NCBI RefSeq assembly: GCF_010731595.1
Contig: NZ_AP022582.1
Span: 2,232,001-2,296,000 of the forward strand
DNA: 64,000 bases
Source: Mycobacterium seoulense
GTDB taxonomy: Bacteria; Actinomycetota; Actinomycetes; Mycobacteriales; Mycobacteriaceae
Reading direction: 5' to 3'
A program made the translations under genes and the position numbers. Below, one piece after another: positions 19,801 to 25,522 of this stretch. The first letter of the stretch is position 1. The number at the start of each line of letters is the position of its first letter. A model generated the notes under the pieces. That model saw nothing but the letters and a program-made list of their open reading frames with translations. It had not been told where the DNA came from and searched no databases.

Positions 19801-20782
19801 CGTCGCCACCCAAGTGGTGAAAGGGACCTCACAAGAGGGCTTCGACGCCGAATGGCAGATGATCACTATTTTTTCCTTCGAAGGTGACCGGCTCAGCCGA
19901 TACGAAGTCTTCGACGAGGCGGAGCTCGACGCCGCCCTTGCCCGATTCGACGAACTGAGCCGTCCGACGCGGCGGCTGGAAAACGCAGCGAGCCGCGCGG
20001 AAGACCAACTTTTTGCGCGCTCGGCGGCAGGCGATTGGGCGGCGATCGCCGAAATCCTGGCCGACGATAGTCTTGTCGAGGATCGCCGCCGGGTGGTGAA
20101 TGTCGGCGTCTGGGACGGTCGCGACGCCGTGATGGCAAACATGCGAGCCCTGGCCGAGGGCCTCGTGCAGGTAACGCTGACGGTCATTGCGACCCGTGGG
20201 GAGCGCCTCGCCCTCATTCGTATCCGCTCCTTTGAACCCGACTCGCAACGCGGAGAATTCGTCATCGAGCTGCTGGGAATCGCCGAGACCGACACCGACG
20301 GGCAAATTGCGGCCCACGTCTTTTTCGACGTCGACGACGCCGATGCCGCTTTTGATGAACTCGATGCTCGCTATGTCGCCGGTGAGGCGGCCGCCCATGC
20401 GCGGACGTGGTCGATCATCGCCGGTTCCTATGCGGCGATGAACCGGCGCGAGCTATTTCCGACGACGCCGGATTGGGTGAACGTCGATCACCGGCGACCG
20501 GGCATCTTCGAGGAAGGCGGTCTCAACGCATCCCTCCTTTCCTTGTGGCAACTGACGACGGACCTCACCTTCCGAATCGAAGCCGTGCATCGGTTGACTG
20601 ACCTCGGCATGGTTTGCTCCCATGTGGCGCACGGCATTTCACAGGACGGCTTCGATGCCGAGTGGCGCGGGATCGAAGTCCAGACCGTCGACGGTCACCT
20701 GATCAACCGCTGCGAAATCTTCGACGAGGCGGACCTCGATGCCGCGCTCGCGCGGTTCGAGGAACTCACCCGCGGTGACTGA
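10835..20782 (+). CDS. Giant SARP/BTAD - nucleotide cyclase - AAA ATPase - TPR protein with about fifteen tandem NTF2/SnoaL-like domains
   Basis: 3315 residues with no internal stop. Domain order: winged-helix SARP DNA-binding domain (about 8-90) and BTAD (about 95-245); class III cyclase-type domain (about 262-430; TDIEGST with Asp271, then KTRGEGD at 310-316, where the usual GDG is changed); AAA_16-type ATPase (about 455-800; Walker A GEPGVGKT at 490-497, LILDDLHW at 603-610); TPR-like helical region (about 810-1270); then an orphan NTF2-like domain (about 1275-1425) and seven tandem two-domain units starting at residues 1428, 1697, 1967, 2234, 2506, 2777 and 3048. Each unit opens LENAA-like and ends FDEADLDAALARFDEL-like. 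The N-terminal part is a familiar mycobacterial regulator architecture; the C-terminal array is exceptional. Start may also be Met4. The stop overlaps the next gene by 8 bp. Likely cytosolic signal-responsive regulator; ligand unknown. Confidence 0.85.
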   Translation: MAYMSTLPSVELGVLGPLQVRRDGAPVAIPGAKPRAILSMLGLHGGSVVAADTLVELLWGEHPPRTAAKALQTHISSLRRTLGDGFVLTAGAGWTLTEARVDAARYKAAARLARDAAAAGDTGQAVARFEEALALWRGIPELPDGRRGTSEKTRWIEGHAALVEDRADALLATGRAAEIIGELEAAVAEAPLRERRWGQLMLALYRAGRQGEALAAYQRARALLAEELGVDPGPDLRRLEAAIVAQDPALEAPAAQQLSSVTRAVTFLLTDIEGSTAAWEADAQAMAVALARHDELVEQVVTSRGGRLIKTRGEGDATFSVFERPSAAAAAAIELQEAIVSEPWALREPMRVRVALHTGEVELRDGDYFGRAVNRAARLRSLASGGQILCSGATAELVIDSLPDDVAIADLGTRQLRNLARPEHVFELRLQAADEPRQADETDAPLPRPSLPAVLAGRGPFVGRGRELEQLSSAWQASLAGGANAMLIAGEPGVGKTRLAGEWARQAYDLGALVIYGRCDEDLGAPYQPFAEALRSLVPCLGGGGLRGLRGVEALLTLVPGLTDVLPDLAAPTRADPDTERYALFDAVVALLTMASASAPVVLILDDLHWAAKPTLLLLRHLLRFGEHARVQIIGTYRSTDLDRSHPLAAMLADLHRDGTANRLALSGLDEDDVTAYVAEVGYNDEELARALASLTGGNPFFLIEALRHVDESGGRWDQSTLPQGVREAVSRRLSRLPAEANKALAAAAVVGSRFALELVERVVGDDLVDAFDEACKAGIVIEEPGGRYRFNHALVRQSLLAELPSVRRMRLHQRIAATLENEPGPDDERLAELAYHYFECAWAGNAAKAVFYCRRAADQAMARLAYEGAADLYDRALHALEEIDDELPDRDNQTAELLIARCEALLAAGDVTSAASAVSQLQTATVDSAQLAAWATCFDGQLSMLTHPERLDDVEAAVGAAAGKLAELGDAAGEAKAHTVRAGCLARLGRIGDCEIALDEALTAARRAREHRRVNAVLAQAPLAALWGPNPVPRAGGRCLDVVRLLRITTDSPAVEATSTRCQAVLEAFRGRAAAARRMIDSARRTVTELGLRHALLEVEQFAGIVELVVDEPAAAEQYLRKAYNGFRRMGLDADTAETAALLGRTCLALDRDAEADELCAESERLAGHALKASIAWRTLRARLLSRRGDHDQARRVAEQAVALAERTDALVDHGDACLGLATALGAAGDVAGARSAAERAVELYERKGAVALAERARAVLGERAVPPLPTPPEARVVELDNACVRAGERVTAAINREAWEEFEQLFAPDGFIESRRKIVGFGQIDVPPGEFPNVNRRVLETVPMRVTQMVIAVRGERLALARLVIGADDVSPGAPQDEFLLLYGIDEDGRICLQIWFDLEDIKAAINELDAAHARFEEEPSPARQLENTAARVFEEEWSHFAARDWDALADTVADDYVGIDHRRVVSAETQLSRADVVRDLQAAAEVGFSISMVSAVAIRGERLVLARVRAVGSDPAAVENDALNVVEIDADGRIANVVTFDLEDIDTALAQLDARYLAGEGALYGATWAVVTRAYAALNRFELPPTTSDFVSIDHRRGATFAPGDLIAYVRAAWNLAQDGTTYIETVHRLTDVGALVTHVTRGTSREGFEAEWRENFLLTVEGDVINCCELFDEDDLGAAIARFDQLSRPASHLENAATRAYERVYSHFAARDWNALAAAAADDYSIDDRRRVVNAGMRHGRDAAMEEVRAIADVGFGTMTILGVMATRGARLALIRTRISGSDPDAIQNDALNVVEVDVDEHVAAIVVFDLEDFDAALAELDRRYLAGEAATYSRTWSLVTEAIAVLNQRRIPKTTSDWASIDHRRLAPIGTGDLGAYLRAAWELSSQSGIYVEAVHRLGSLGAVITHVATGTSPDGFDAEWRVTDVVIFDGDRISRSELFDDSDVAAALARFEKLQPKELRLENAASRLYERFKVCYAAREWSAVRQLLADTVLSDDRRHPINSGIRYGPDALIAEISALAEVGIELTTEVIATRGEHLVLSRIRTFGRDQGPDGFQSVDLDVLEVGPDGRFVARVVFNDDDFDAAIAELDARYLAGEALAQRNVLRSVMDTIEELNRHEPGPMLERITFINHRRVPFGSAEHYGRAIEELWTLVPDARYWTKAVHALDGRGLVSTLVIQGTDAHGNELQWGRTFVFLSDGPRAEVYEEDDVDAALASFDQLRQPAPHLENAASQAYERFRAYFAARDWAAMAELLAPDTTVDDHRRVVNAETLRGREVEIANMRVFADIGVTTSTAEVIATRGERLVLCRTRISGEDHHPFGGFSIDMLIIVETSADERILARVAYDPDDMDAAFAELDARYLAGEAAAHARVWSVVAQSFASINRREMPATTPDWVNTDHRRGTSIAPGEMAALMAAAWSSTSDLRCFVESVHRLTDLGVVITHAAHETSQDGFHAEWRVISVITVEGDLISRTEVFDEAQIDAAIALFDRLSRPTPRLENAASRAYDRLAAHFAARDWNATANAMTQNMIDDDRRRMVNAGIRRGRDVEVANSQATAGIGGEKILSAVIATRGERLALCRSSIIGRGEQSGAFHIEFLSVLETDVDERLAAHVAFDLDDFDSAVEELDARYIAGEAAAHARTWSAITGAYAAINRHQLPSMTMDFADIDHRRGAAWAPGELVEFLRSALDQTPDLTIRIAAVHRLNSQGAVVTHSATGTSPDGFDAEWREILFLIVDGDMLKHCEVFDETELDAALARFDELHTRPHRLDNAASQVSERFWDCLTTRDWTAMTEVLAENAVSRDNRRVVNSGVLRGRDINIANLRAVAEVGFERLVSTILAIRGQRLALTRIWSSAKGCEPGEISADMVGVVEIDRDNRMVVHSIFDADDFDAAVAELEARYIAGEAAEYAHTWSLVAQGHAQFNRQELPTMMPDVVYIDHRRGVTIEGADLATTVRAGWDLLPRVHVYVEAVHRLTDRGAVATQVVKGTSQEGFDAEWQMITIFSFEGDRLSRYEVFDEAELDAALARFDELSRPTRRLENAASRAEDQLFARSAAGDWAAIAEILADDSLVEDRRRVVNVGVWDGRDAVMANMRALAEGLVQVTLTVIATRGERLALIRIRSFEPDSQRGEFVIELLGIAETDTDGQIAAHVFFDVDDADAAFDELDARYVAGEAAAHARTWSIIAGSYAAMNRRELFPTTPDWVNVDHRRPGIFEEGGLNASLLSLWQLTTDLTFRIEAVHRLTDLGMVCSHVAHGISQDGFDAEWRGIEVQTVDGHLINRCEIFDEADLDAALARFEELTRGD
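15116..20779 (+). repeat. Seven in-frame tandem repeats of about 808 bp inside the giant gene
   Basis: Units begin at 15116, 15923, 16733, 17534, 18350, 19163 and 19976 and are 801-816 bp long. They are recognisable at DNA level through recurring segments around GATACCTCGCCGGCGAAG and GACGCCGCCCTCGCC, but are well diverged, so the expansion is not recent. Each unit encodes an A domain (D-x-R-R motif, then ATRGERLAL) and a B domain (invariant HRR motif, then EAVHRLTDLGAVVTH and GFDAEWR). Confidence 0.85.
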
Positions 20783-21473
20783 GACGGCACCGCAACTTCA
20801 GCCGCTCTATCTGCTGGCGGACAGTCAGCTGCTGTTCTGGAGGCGGCAGGGCCGACTTCTCCTCGAGGAGGCCCTCGAGGGATTGGCGCGCGAGGCACCG
20901 CTGAGCGCGGCCTACATCGGTGCCTCCAACGGGGATCGTCCGGAGTTCTACGAAATCTTCGAGGCGGCGGTGGACGCCGTCGGAATCACCGACCGTCGCA
21001 TGATCGAATCGTCGTTCGGGGCGGCCGACCGGGCCTTCCTCGAAGGCGCCCGGCTGATCGTCCTCGCGGGTGGCGACGTGCGCCTCGGCTGGGACACCTT
21101 TGAGGAAACCGGCATGAAGGACGTGATCCTGGGCCGGTACGCCCAAGGCGCGGTTCTCGTGGGTATATCGGCCGGCGCGGTCCAGCTCGGAAGCCATGCT
21201 GCCGTCGCGACGCCGGAAACCCCCGCACCGGAACTCGTCGATGTGTTCAATCTCGTCCCCATGGTCGTGGACGCGCACGATGAGCGAGGCGGGTGGGCGC
21301 GGCTGGCGCGAACCATCGAATCGCTGGGAGGAGCGGCCACCGGGCTCGGCATTCCCTCCGGCGGCGGAGCAATCGTGCACACCGATGGCACCATCGAGTC
21401 CCTGCGCCGCCCGGCGTATCAAGTCGTTTTCGACGGCATTCGCGTCCTACACTCACATTTGCCCGTCGAATAG
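20775..21473 (+). CDS. Peptidase S51/cyanophycinase-like protein
   Basis: 232 residues from a GTG at 20775 that overlaps the last 8 bp of the giant gene; the in-frame ATG at 20739 lies inside that gene and is less likely. Key segments: YIGASNGDRPEFYEIFE, LIVLAGGDVRLGWDTF (the GGD element), and GISAGAVQLG, whose Ser is the expected nucleophile of this class I glutamine-amidotransferase-like fold; GIPSGGGAIVH follows. The family includes Asp-dipeptidase PepE and cyanophycinase. No cyanophycin synthetase is in the window. Overlap implies co-translation with the giant regulator. Actual substrate unknown. Confidence 0.75.
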   Translation: MTETAPQLQPLYLLADSQLLFWRRQGRLLLEEALEGLAREAPLSAAYIGASNGDRPEFYEIFEAAVDAVGITDRRMIESSFGAADRAFLEGARLIVLAGGDVRLGWDTFEETGMKDVILGRYAQGAVLVGISAGAVQLGSHAAVATPETPAPELVDVFNLVPMVVDAHDERGGWARLARTIESLGGAATGLGIPSGGGAIVHTDGTIESLRRPAYQVVFDGIRVLHSHLPVE

Positions 21474-21705
21474 GGCAATTTGCTTGTACCGCAACGAAGA
21501 TCGCCCGGTCCAGGAGCGGCCCGGAGCAAGTATCGCGATCGCGCGGTGACGGTTGGCCGTTGTAGTAGTGACTTTTGGCCCGAGTCATCAGCCTCGCTGG
21601 GTGTCCAGAGTTAACATCATGCCAACTGCAGCTCGACGCAATTTGAATAGGGCAGCAACCGACATCGGTCCCGGCCAGGTCAATCGCCGGATAAAGGAGC
21701 CAGTC

Positions 21706-22101
21706 ATGTTCCTCGCAGATCTGATCTCGCGCCGGCTACTTGTCGGGGCAATCGGTGCTGGCGCGGTAACCGGCACGCTGTTGTGTGCCACCGCGGCGAC
21801 CGCCGCCGCCGATCCTCCGCCTCCTCGGCCCGCTAACTGCACGGCAGCGGACGTAGCCGGCGTCGCGGCCGGTGTGGCGGCGGCGCTCTCGACGTACCTC
21901 TACACCCATCCGGACCTCAACGGCTTCTACACCGACCTCCAGGATCGGCCCAAAGACCAGATCCGCGGCGAGGTGCAGAACTACTTCAACGCCAACCCGC
22001 AGGAGCAAGCCGATCTTGAGAACATCCGTCAACCGCTGGTGGACATCCGGCAACGGTGCAACTGGACACCGCTACTGGGGCAGAGCGGCGGGACTCCCTG
22101 A
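21706..22101 (+). CDS. Secreted haemophore-like haem-binding protein (MHB domain)
   Basis: 131 residues from the ATG at 21706, which has AAGGAG seven bases upstream and sets a signal peptide (about 1-35, ATAAADP). The mature chain is a helical domain with two Cys (Cys45 in PANCTAADVAG, Cys118 in RQRCNWTP), and TYLYTHPDLNGFYTDLQ in between, matching the mycobacterial haemophore family typified by Rv0203, whose members carry haem or fold as four-helix bundles. Many family members have no tested function. The next small secreted protein starts 90 bp downstream on the same strand. Confidence 0.75.
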   Translation: MFLADLISRRLLVGAIGAGAVTGTLLCATAATAAADPPPPRPANCTAADVAGVAAGVAAALSTYLYTHPDLNGFYTDLQDRPKDQIRGEVQNYFNANPQEQADLENIRQPLVDIRQRCNWTPLLGQSGGTP

Positions 22102-22191
22102 GCGATCGGGCCAGGCGAGCATGTCGCGCCGGCGACCTCTCACTCCGCCTTCGGTCCGAACAACCGCAGCCGTAATGGGAAGGAGATCGCG

Positions 22192-22491
22192 ATGAATGTG
22201 CGGTCGTGGACCGTTGGGGGGATGGCGGTGTTGGCCCTTGCCGCGATTCCCGAGATGTATGCCCTCGTGCAGCCGTCCGGGGTCGCCAACGCGGACGTCT
22301 GCGCAAGCGTCGGCAGGCGGGTTTCGGTGAGCGGGTGCACCAACATTGCCGATACGATCAACGCCAACGTCCCGCCGCCGGACGCGTATGCTCCCCTGCC
22401 GCAGGACTTTCCGCCCCCGCCCCCACCCCCTCCACCGGTCAACGTCTGCGTCGGAGGCGGCAGGCGCGTTCACGTGAGCGGCTGCTTCTGA
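22192..22491 (+). CDS. Small secreted protein with duplicated Cys motif
   Basis: 99 residues with GGGAAGGAGA before the ATG. Signal peptide about 1-34 (VANADV). The mature chain holds two copies of a 14-residue motif, VCASVGRRVSVSGC (36-49) and VCVGGGRRVHVSGC (85-98), separated by a Pro-rich linker containing ten consecutive prolines. Each copy holds two Cys eleven residues apart, so each may form one disulphide loop. No family recognised. It could be co-transcribed with the haemophore-like gene upstream. Confidence 0.65.
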   Translation: MNVRSWTVGGMAVLALAAIPEMYALVQPSGVANADVCASVGRRVSVSGCTNIADTINANVPPPDAYAPLPQDFPPPPPPPPPVNVCVGGGRRVHVSGCF

Positions 22492-22509
22492 CCGGCGTTC
22501 ATTCGGGGA

Positions 22510-23424
22510 TCACCGCGTAGATGGGGTGCCTCGGCGTCGTGGTGGGCGGTGCGCTGCCAGCACGTCGGTGTTCGCCAGCGTCTGCGCCTGAGCGGCCAGC
22601 GTCGAGGCCCGGTTGGCATGGGCAATTGCTTCAGCGGCGTTGCTTGTTTCCTTGCGGCGCGCCGCCGCCAAATGCCTTTTCGCCTCTTCGAATCGGGCCA
22701 GCGCCCCGGCACCGACGCTGTCGTGATGCCGGGTGACGTAGTCGGAGATTTGGCGCAATCGGGTGTCCGCGGTGGACAACGCGTGCCCCAACGACGCGTC
22801 GCGCCCTTCAATGCTCGCCTGCCCATCGCCAGCATCGACGCGCCGAGCGCCGCGGCGGCGGCGCACGACATACAGCACGAGAAGCACCACGACGATCAAC
22901 ACGACGACGACGATGACGGCGATCACGACTGGCACCCACATTGGCTTTGAGGTGGTGGCCGCGGTGTTCAACCCGTCTGCCGCGGCGACGGCAGCACCGC
23001 TCCAGTCTTTAACGGCCACTGCAGGCTCAATCTGGTTGCTGCGCAGGCTGTTCAATTCGGCCGTCGTGACGCCCTCCGCATTGGGCGGCACCGAAAATGT
23101 GTACAGCTTGGTGTTGGTAGCCACCGCCAGCAGCGCGTCGTGGTCACCCATCCCGCTGGCGCCGCGGGTTCGCTCGGCCCAGTTGTCGGGTTTGTACCTG
23201 GCGAAGTTGTCGACATAGACCACCCACAGTTGGATGTGCCGTTTGCGGTAGAGCCGGTCGATTGCCGCGTTGACCGCCGCCCGACCGGGATCCGTCAACG
23301 CCCCGACACTGTCGGTGACGTGATCCGTGAGTTTGGACGGCGGTTGCGCACTGGCGGGGGCGGCCAGCAGCAGCCCCGCAGTGAGAATGATCAGGACTAC
23401 ACCGAGCAGGCGGGCAATGCGCAT
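22510..23424 (-). CDS. TPM-domain (DUF477) membrane protein, short form
   Basis: 304 residues: signal peptide (1-27, ASAQ), TPM domain (about 33-155; VGALTDPGRAAVNAAIDRLY, IQLWVVYVDNF), a strong membrane segment (162-187) followed by Arg-rich RRRRGARR, and an Ala-rich helical cytoplasmic region. Mycobacterial relatives such as Rv2345 are about twice as long (from memory), with a Gly-rich tail; this one ends early in RRGTPSTR. TPM proteins are linked to membrane-protein (photosystem) maintenance in plants, and their bacterial role is unclear. Confidence 0.75.
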   Translation of the reverse strand: MRIARLLGVVLIILTAGLLLAAPASAQPPSKLTDHVTDSVGALTDPGRAAVNAAIDRLYRKRHIQLWVVYVDNFARYKPDNWAERTRGASGMGDHDALLAVATNTKLYTFSVPPNAEGVTTAELNSLRSNQIEPAVAVKDWSGAAVAAADGLNTAATTSKPMWVPVVIAVIVVVVLIVVVLLVLYVVRRRRGARRVDAGDGQASIEGRDASLGHALSTADTRLRQISDYVTRHHDSVGAGALARFEEAKRHLAAARRKETSNAAEAIAHANRASTLAAQAQTLANTDVLAAHRPPRRRGTPSTR

Positions 23425-23539
23425 ACGGGTAATTTAGCCCGCCGATTCCCGGTGGAGCGGAGACCGCCGCCGAGCCAAACGATCGCGATGAGGAAAACGG
23501 TGGGCGCTGGCCGCTTGCGCTGAAAGGGTAACGGTTCGT

Positions 23540-23613
23540 GCGGGTGTGGCTGAGTGGCTAGGCAGCGGCCTGCAAAGCCGTATACGCGGGTTCGAGTCCC
23601 GTCACTCGCTCCA
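23540..23613 (+). tRNA. tRNA-Cys (GCA)
   Basis: A 74-base cloverleaf with encoded CCA: acceptor GCGGGTG (23540-23546) pairs with CACTCGC (23603-23609, one G-U pair); anticodon loop CTGCAAA with anticodon GCA on a stem GCGGC/GCCGT; T arm CGGG-TTCGAGT-CCCG. CCA at 23611-23613. Confidence 0.93.
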
Positions 23614-23648
23614 CTAAACACGCGGAGCCCCGAAACACGTTTCTTCGG

Positions 23649-24029
23649 TCATTCCGCCACGGCGTCGAGGTAGAACCATCGGCCGGCGCGGCGCTCGAAG
23701 CGACTGCGCTCGTGCAGGCTTCCCGCCCGGCCCGCGGACTCGAACCGGGCCGTGAACTCGACCTCCCCGAAATCGTCATCCGGTCCACCCTCGCGCCTGT
23801 CGATCACGTCCAGGCCGGTCCATCTAATGCGCGGGTCGACGGTCACATCGGGTGGGCGGGTGCGCGGGTGCCATGTTCGGAACAGATAGTCGGCGTCACC
23901 ATAGGCGAACGCGGAATAGCGCGATCGCATCAGTTGCTCGGCCGAACCGGCTTGCGACTCGCCATCATGAAACGGCCGGCAACACGCGCGATAGGCGGCG
24001 CCACTGCCGCAGGGACACGGTTCGTTCAC
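23649..24029 (-). CDS. YchJ-family SEC-C metal-binding protein
   Basis: 126 residues from a GTG start. The N-terminal EPCPCGSGAAYRACC is a SEC-C-type zinc motif; AEQLMRSRYSAFAYGDADYL, RTWHPRTRP and IRWTGLDVID are signatures of the YchJ/UPF0225 family. These small cytosolic proteins have an NTF2-like central fold and no firm function. Single gene between tRNA-Cys and the P450. Confidence 0.85.
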   Translation of the reverse strand: MNEPCPCGSGAAYRACCRPFHDGESQAGSAEQLMRSRYSAFAYGDADYLFRTWHPRTRPPDVTVDPRIRWTGLDVIDRREGGPDDDFGEVEFTARFESAGRAGSLHERSRFERRAGRWFYLDAVAE

Positions 24030-24117
24030 GCCGAAAGGTCAATTACCGATAGGCGGTTAGGCGCTTCATCATCGTGACGTCGGGTCATTCACCCAATCTA
24101 TGGCTTGGGCTCCCCCG

Positions 24118-25230
24118 TCACCGCGCCGGTCGCCACCTGAGCGGCACGTGAACCGGGAACCAACCGTCGAAAATCTCGGCCGGCGCAGGACTGTAGGGTT
24201 TGGGATACCACGCTTTGGGGACCTCGCCACCGTTCCAGTCGAACCAGAAAAATGGGACCTCGGCAAGCCACACCTCGAAGAACGCGCCCAGCAGGTCGCG
24301 CACCAAGTGCGAGGCCGGACACCGGTGAGGGCCACCGCCGAAACTCCAATGCCGTTGCGGGCCATCCAGTTTGATGCTGTGGCCGGACATTTCGTCAGCC
24401 TCGTCCCGGTGGACCAGTCCGACACACAACTCGACCGGGGACCCCGCGGGGATCGTCGTTTCGCCGATGGTCACGCTGCGACTGGTGATTCGTGACACCG
24501 TCTTCGCCCCGCCATCCAACCGCAGCAACTCCTCGATGAATTTGCGTTGCCGATCTGGACTTCCGCGTAACTCCCGCTGAAGCGTCGGTTGGCGTGCCAG
24601 CATCGCCAGTCCGGCCTTGATAGGGAACGACGCGAAAATCAAGCCGCGGAGCACCGACCCGATCATTCCCAGCACTTCCTCGTCGGTAAGCGGTTCGGTG
24701 GCGAGGCGGCTGATCACATCGGGGCCGCCCTGCGGCGCTCGGCGGATCGCCCCCACCAGCTTGGGGTCGAGCGCCTGAAGATCGACGTCCGCCGGCAACC
24801 CAGAGACCGTGACGAAGCCCGCGCGCCAGACAGCATCAGCGACAGCCGCCCCGTCGCAGGCGTCGAGTTTTGTCGCTAGGGCGCCGACGCGTTCTTCGAT
24901 GAACCCACGCACGGGCTTCAACATTTCCCGCGAATTGCCCGGAGTGAACAACAGGTCGACCATGATTTTCCGGTACGGCGCGAACGGCGGTTGGCCGGGC
25001 ATCAGTTCGCCCTGGCGGCTGGCGAAAACGTCCCCGTCACGTAGCGCGGCGAGGACATCGTCGCGCCGCCATAACACGTAGGTACCGTTCGGCTGCCGCA
25101 GCACTCTCTGGCCGGCCCGTTGGGCGGCAGCTAGCCATTCCCGGTAACCCGCGGCCGCATCGTCGTCGGACCGCATGACTTCCAGCGCGGCGAAAGCGGC
25201 CTCGCCACCAGACCCGATCACCACGCACAC
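24118..25230 (-). CDS. Cytochrome P450 with atypical I-helix
   Basis: 370 residues, slightly short for a bacterial P450. The haem-binding segment is WSFGGGPHRCPASHLVR (Cys ligand near residue 314) and the K-helix ExxR is EELLRL (about 243-248). In the I-helix, LGMIGSVLRGLIFASF replaces the usual (A/G)GxxT oxygen-activation motif, so the acid-alcohol pair is missing. The GTG start shown is uncertain; Met19 (MRSDDDAAAGYREW) is a good alternative. No ferredoxin or reductase gene is adjacent. Substrate unknown; it may act as a peroxygenase or have a non-standard chemistry. Confidence 0.8.
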   Translation of the reverse strand: MCVVIGSGGEAAFAALEVMRSDDDAAAGYREWLAAAQRAGQRVLRQPNGTYVLWRRDDVLAALRDGDVFASRQGELMPGQPPFAPYRKIMVDLLFTPGNSREMLKPVRGFIEERVGALATKLDACDGAAVADAVWRAGFVTVSGLPADVDLQALDPKLVGAIRRAPQGGPDVISRLATEPLTDEEVLGMIGSVLRGLIFASFPIKAGLAMLARQPTLQRELRGSPDRQRKFIEELLRLDGGAKTVSRITSRSVTIGETTIPAGSPVELCVGLVHRDEADEMSGHSIKLDGPQRHWSFGGGPHRCPASHLVRDLLGAFFEVWLAEVPFFWFDWNGGEVPKAWYPKPYSPAPAEIFDGWFPVHVPLRWRPAR

Positions 25231-25522
25231 CGACTTTCACGATCGGGGGTCCTGCGAACTACGCATTGACGGCGCCACCTGGGACTCTGACCCCGACAGT
25301 CTATTCGCAACACCGGCCGCACGGCGTGGCAACGGCCGCCGATCAGATGCCCGCGTTCTTGGCGACCTGCGAGACCAACAACAGACAGGCTGGCAAACTT
25401 AACCGCCGTCGTACCGTTTCATGGCGTCGGGTAAGGCGGGCGGGTTCGAAGGCCCACGAACCGGATTCTTGCCGGACGGTTCTTGACCAAGTGCGGCGCG
25501 GGCGATGCATTTCGGGACTTCG

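Noticed and set aside
25231..25522. Short open frames between the P450 and EmbR-like genes
   Set aside because: 292 bp without ribosome sites or recognisable motifs; treated as an intergenic region with no feature seen.
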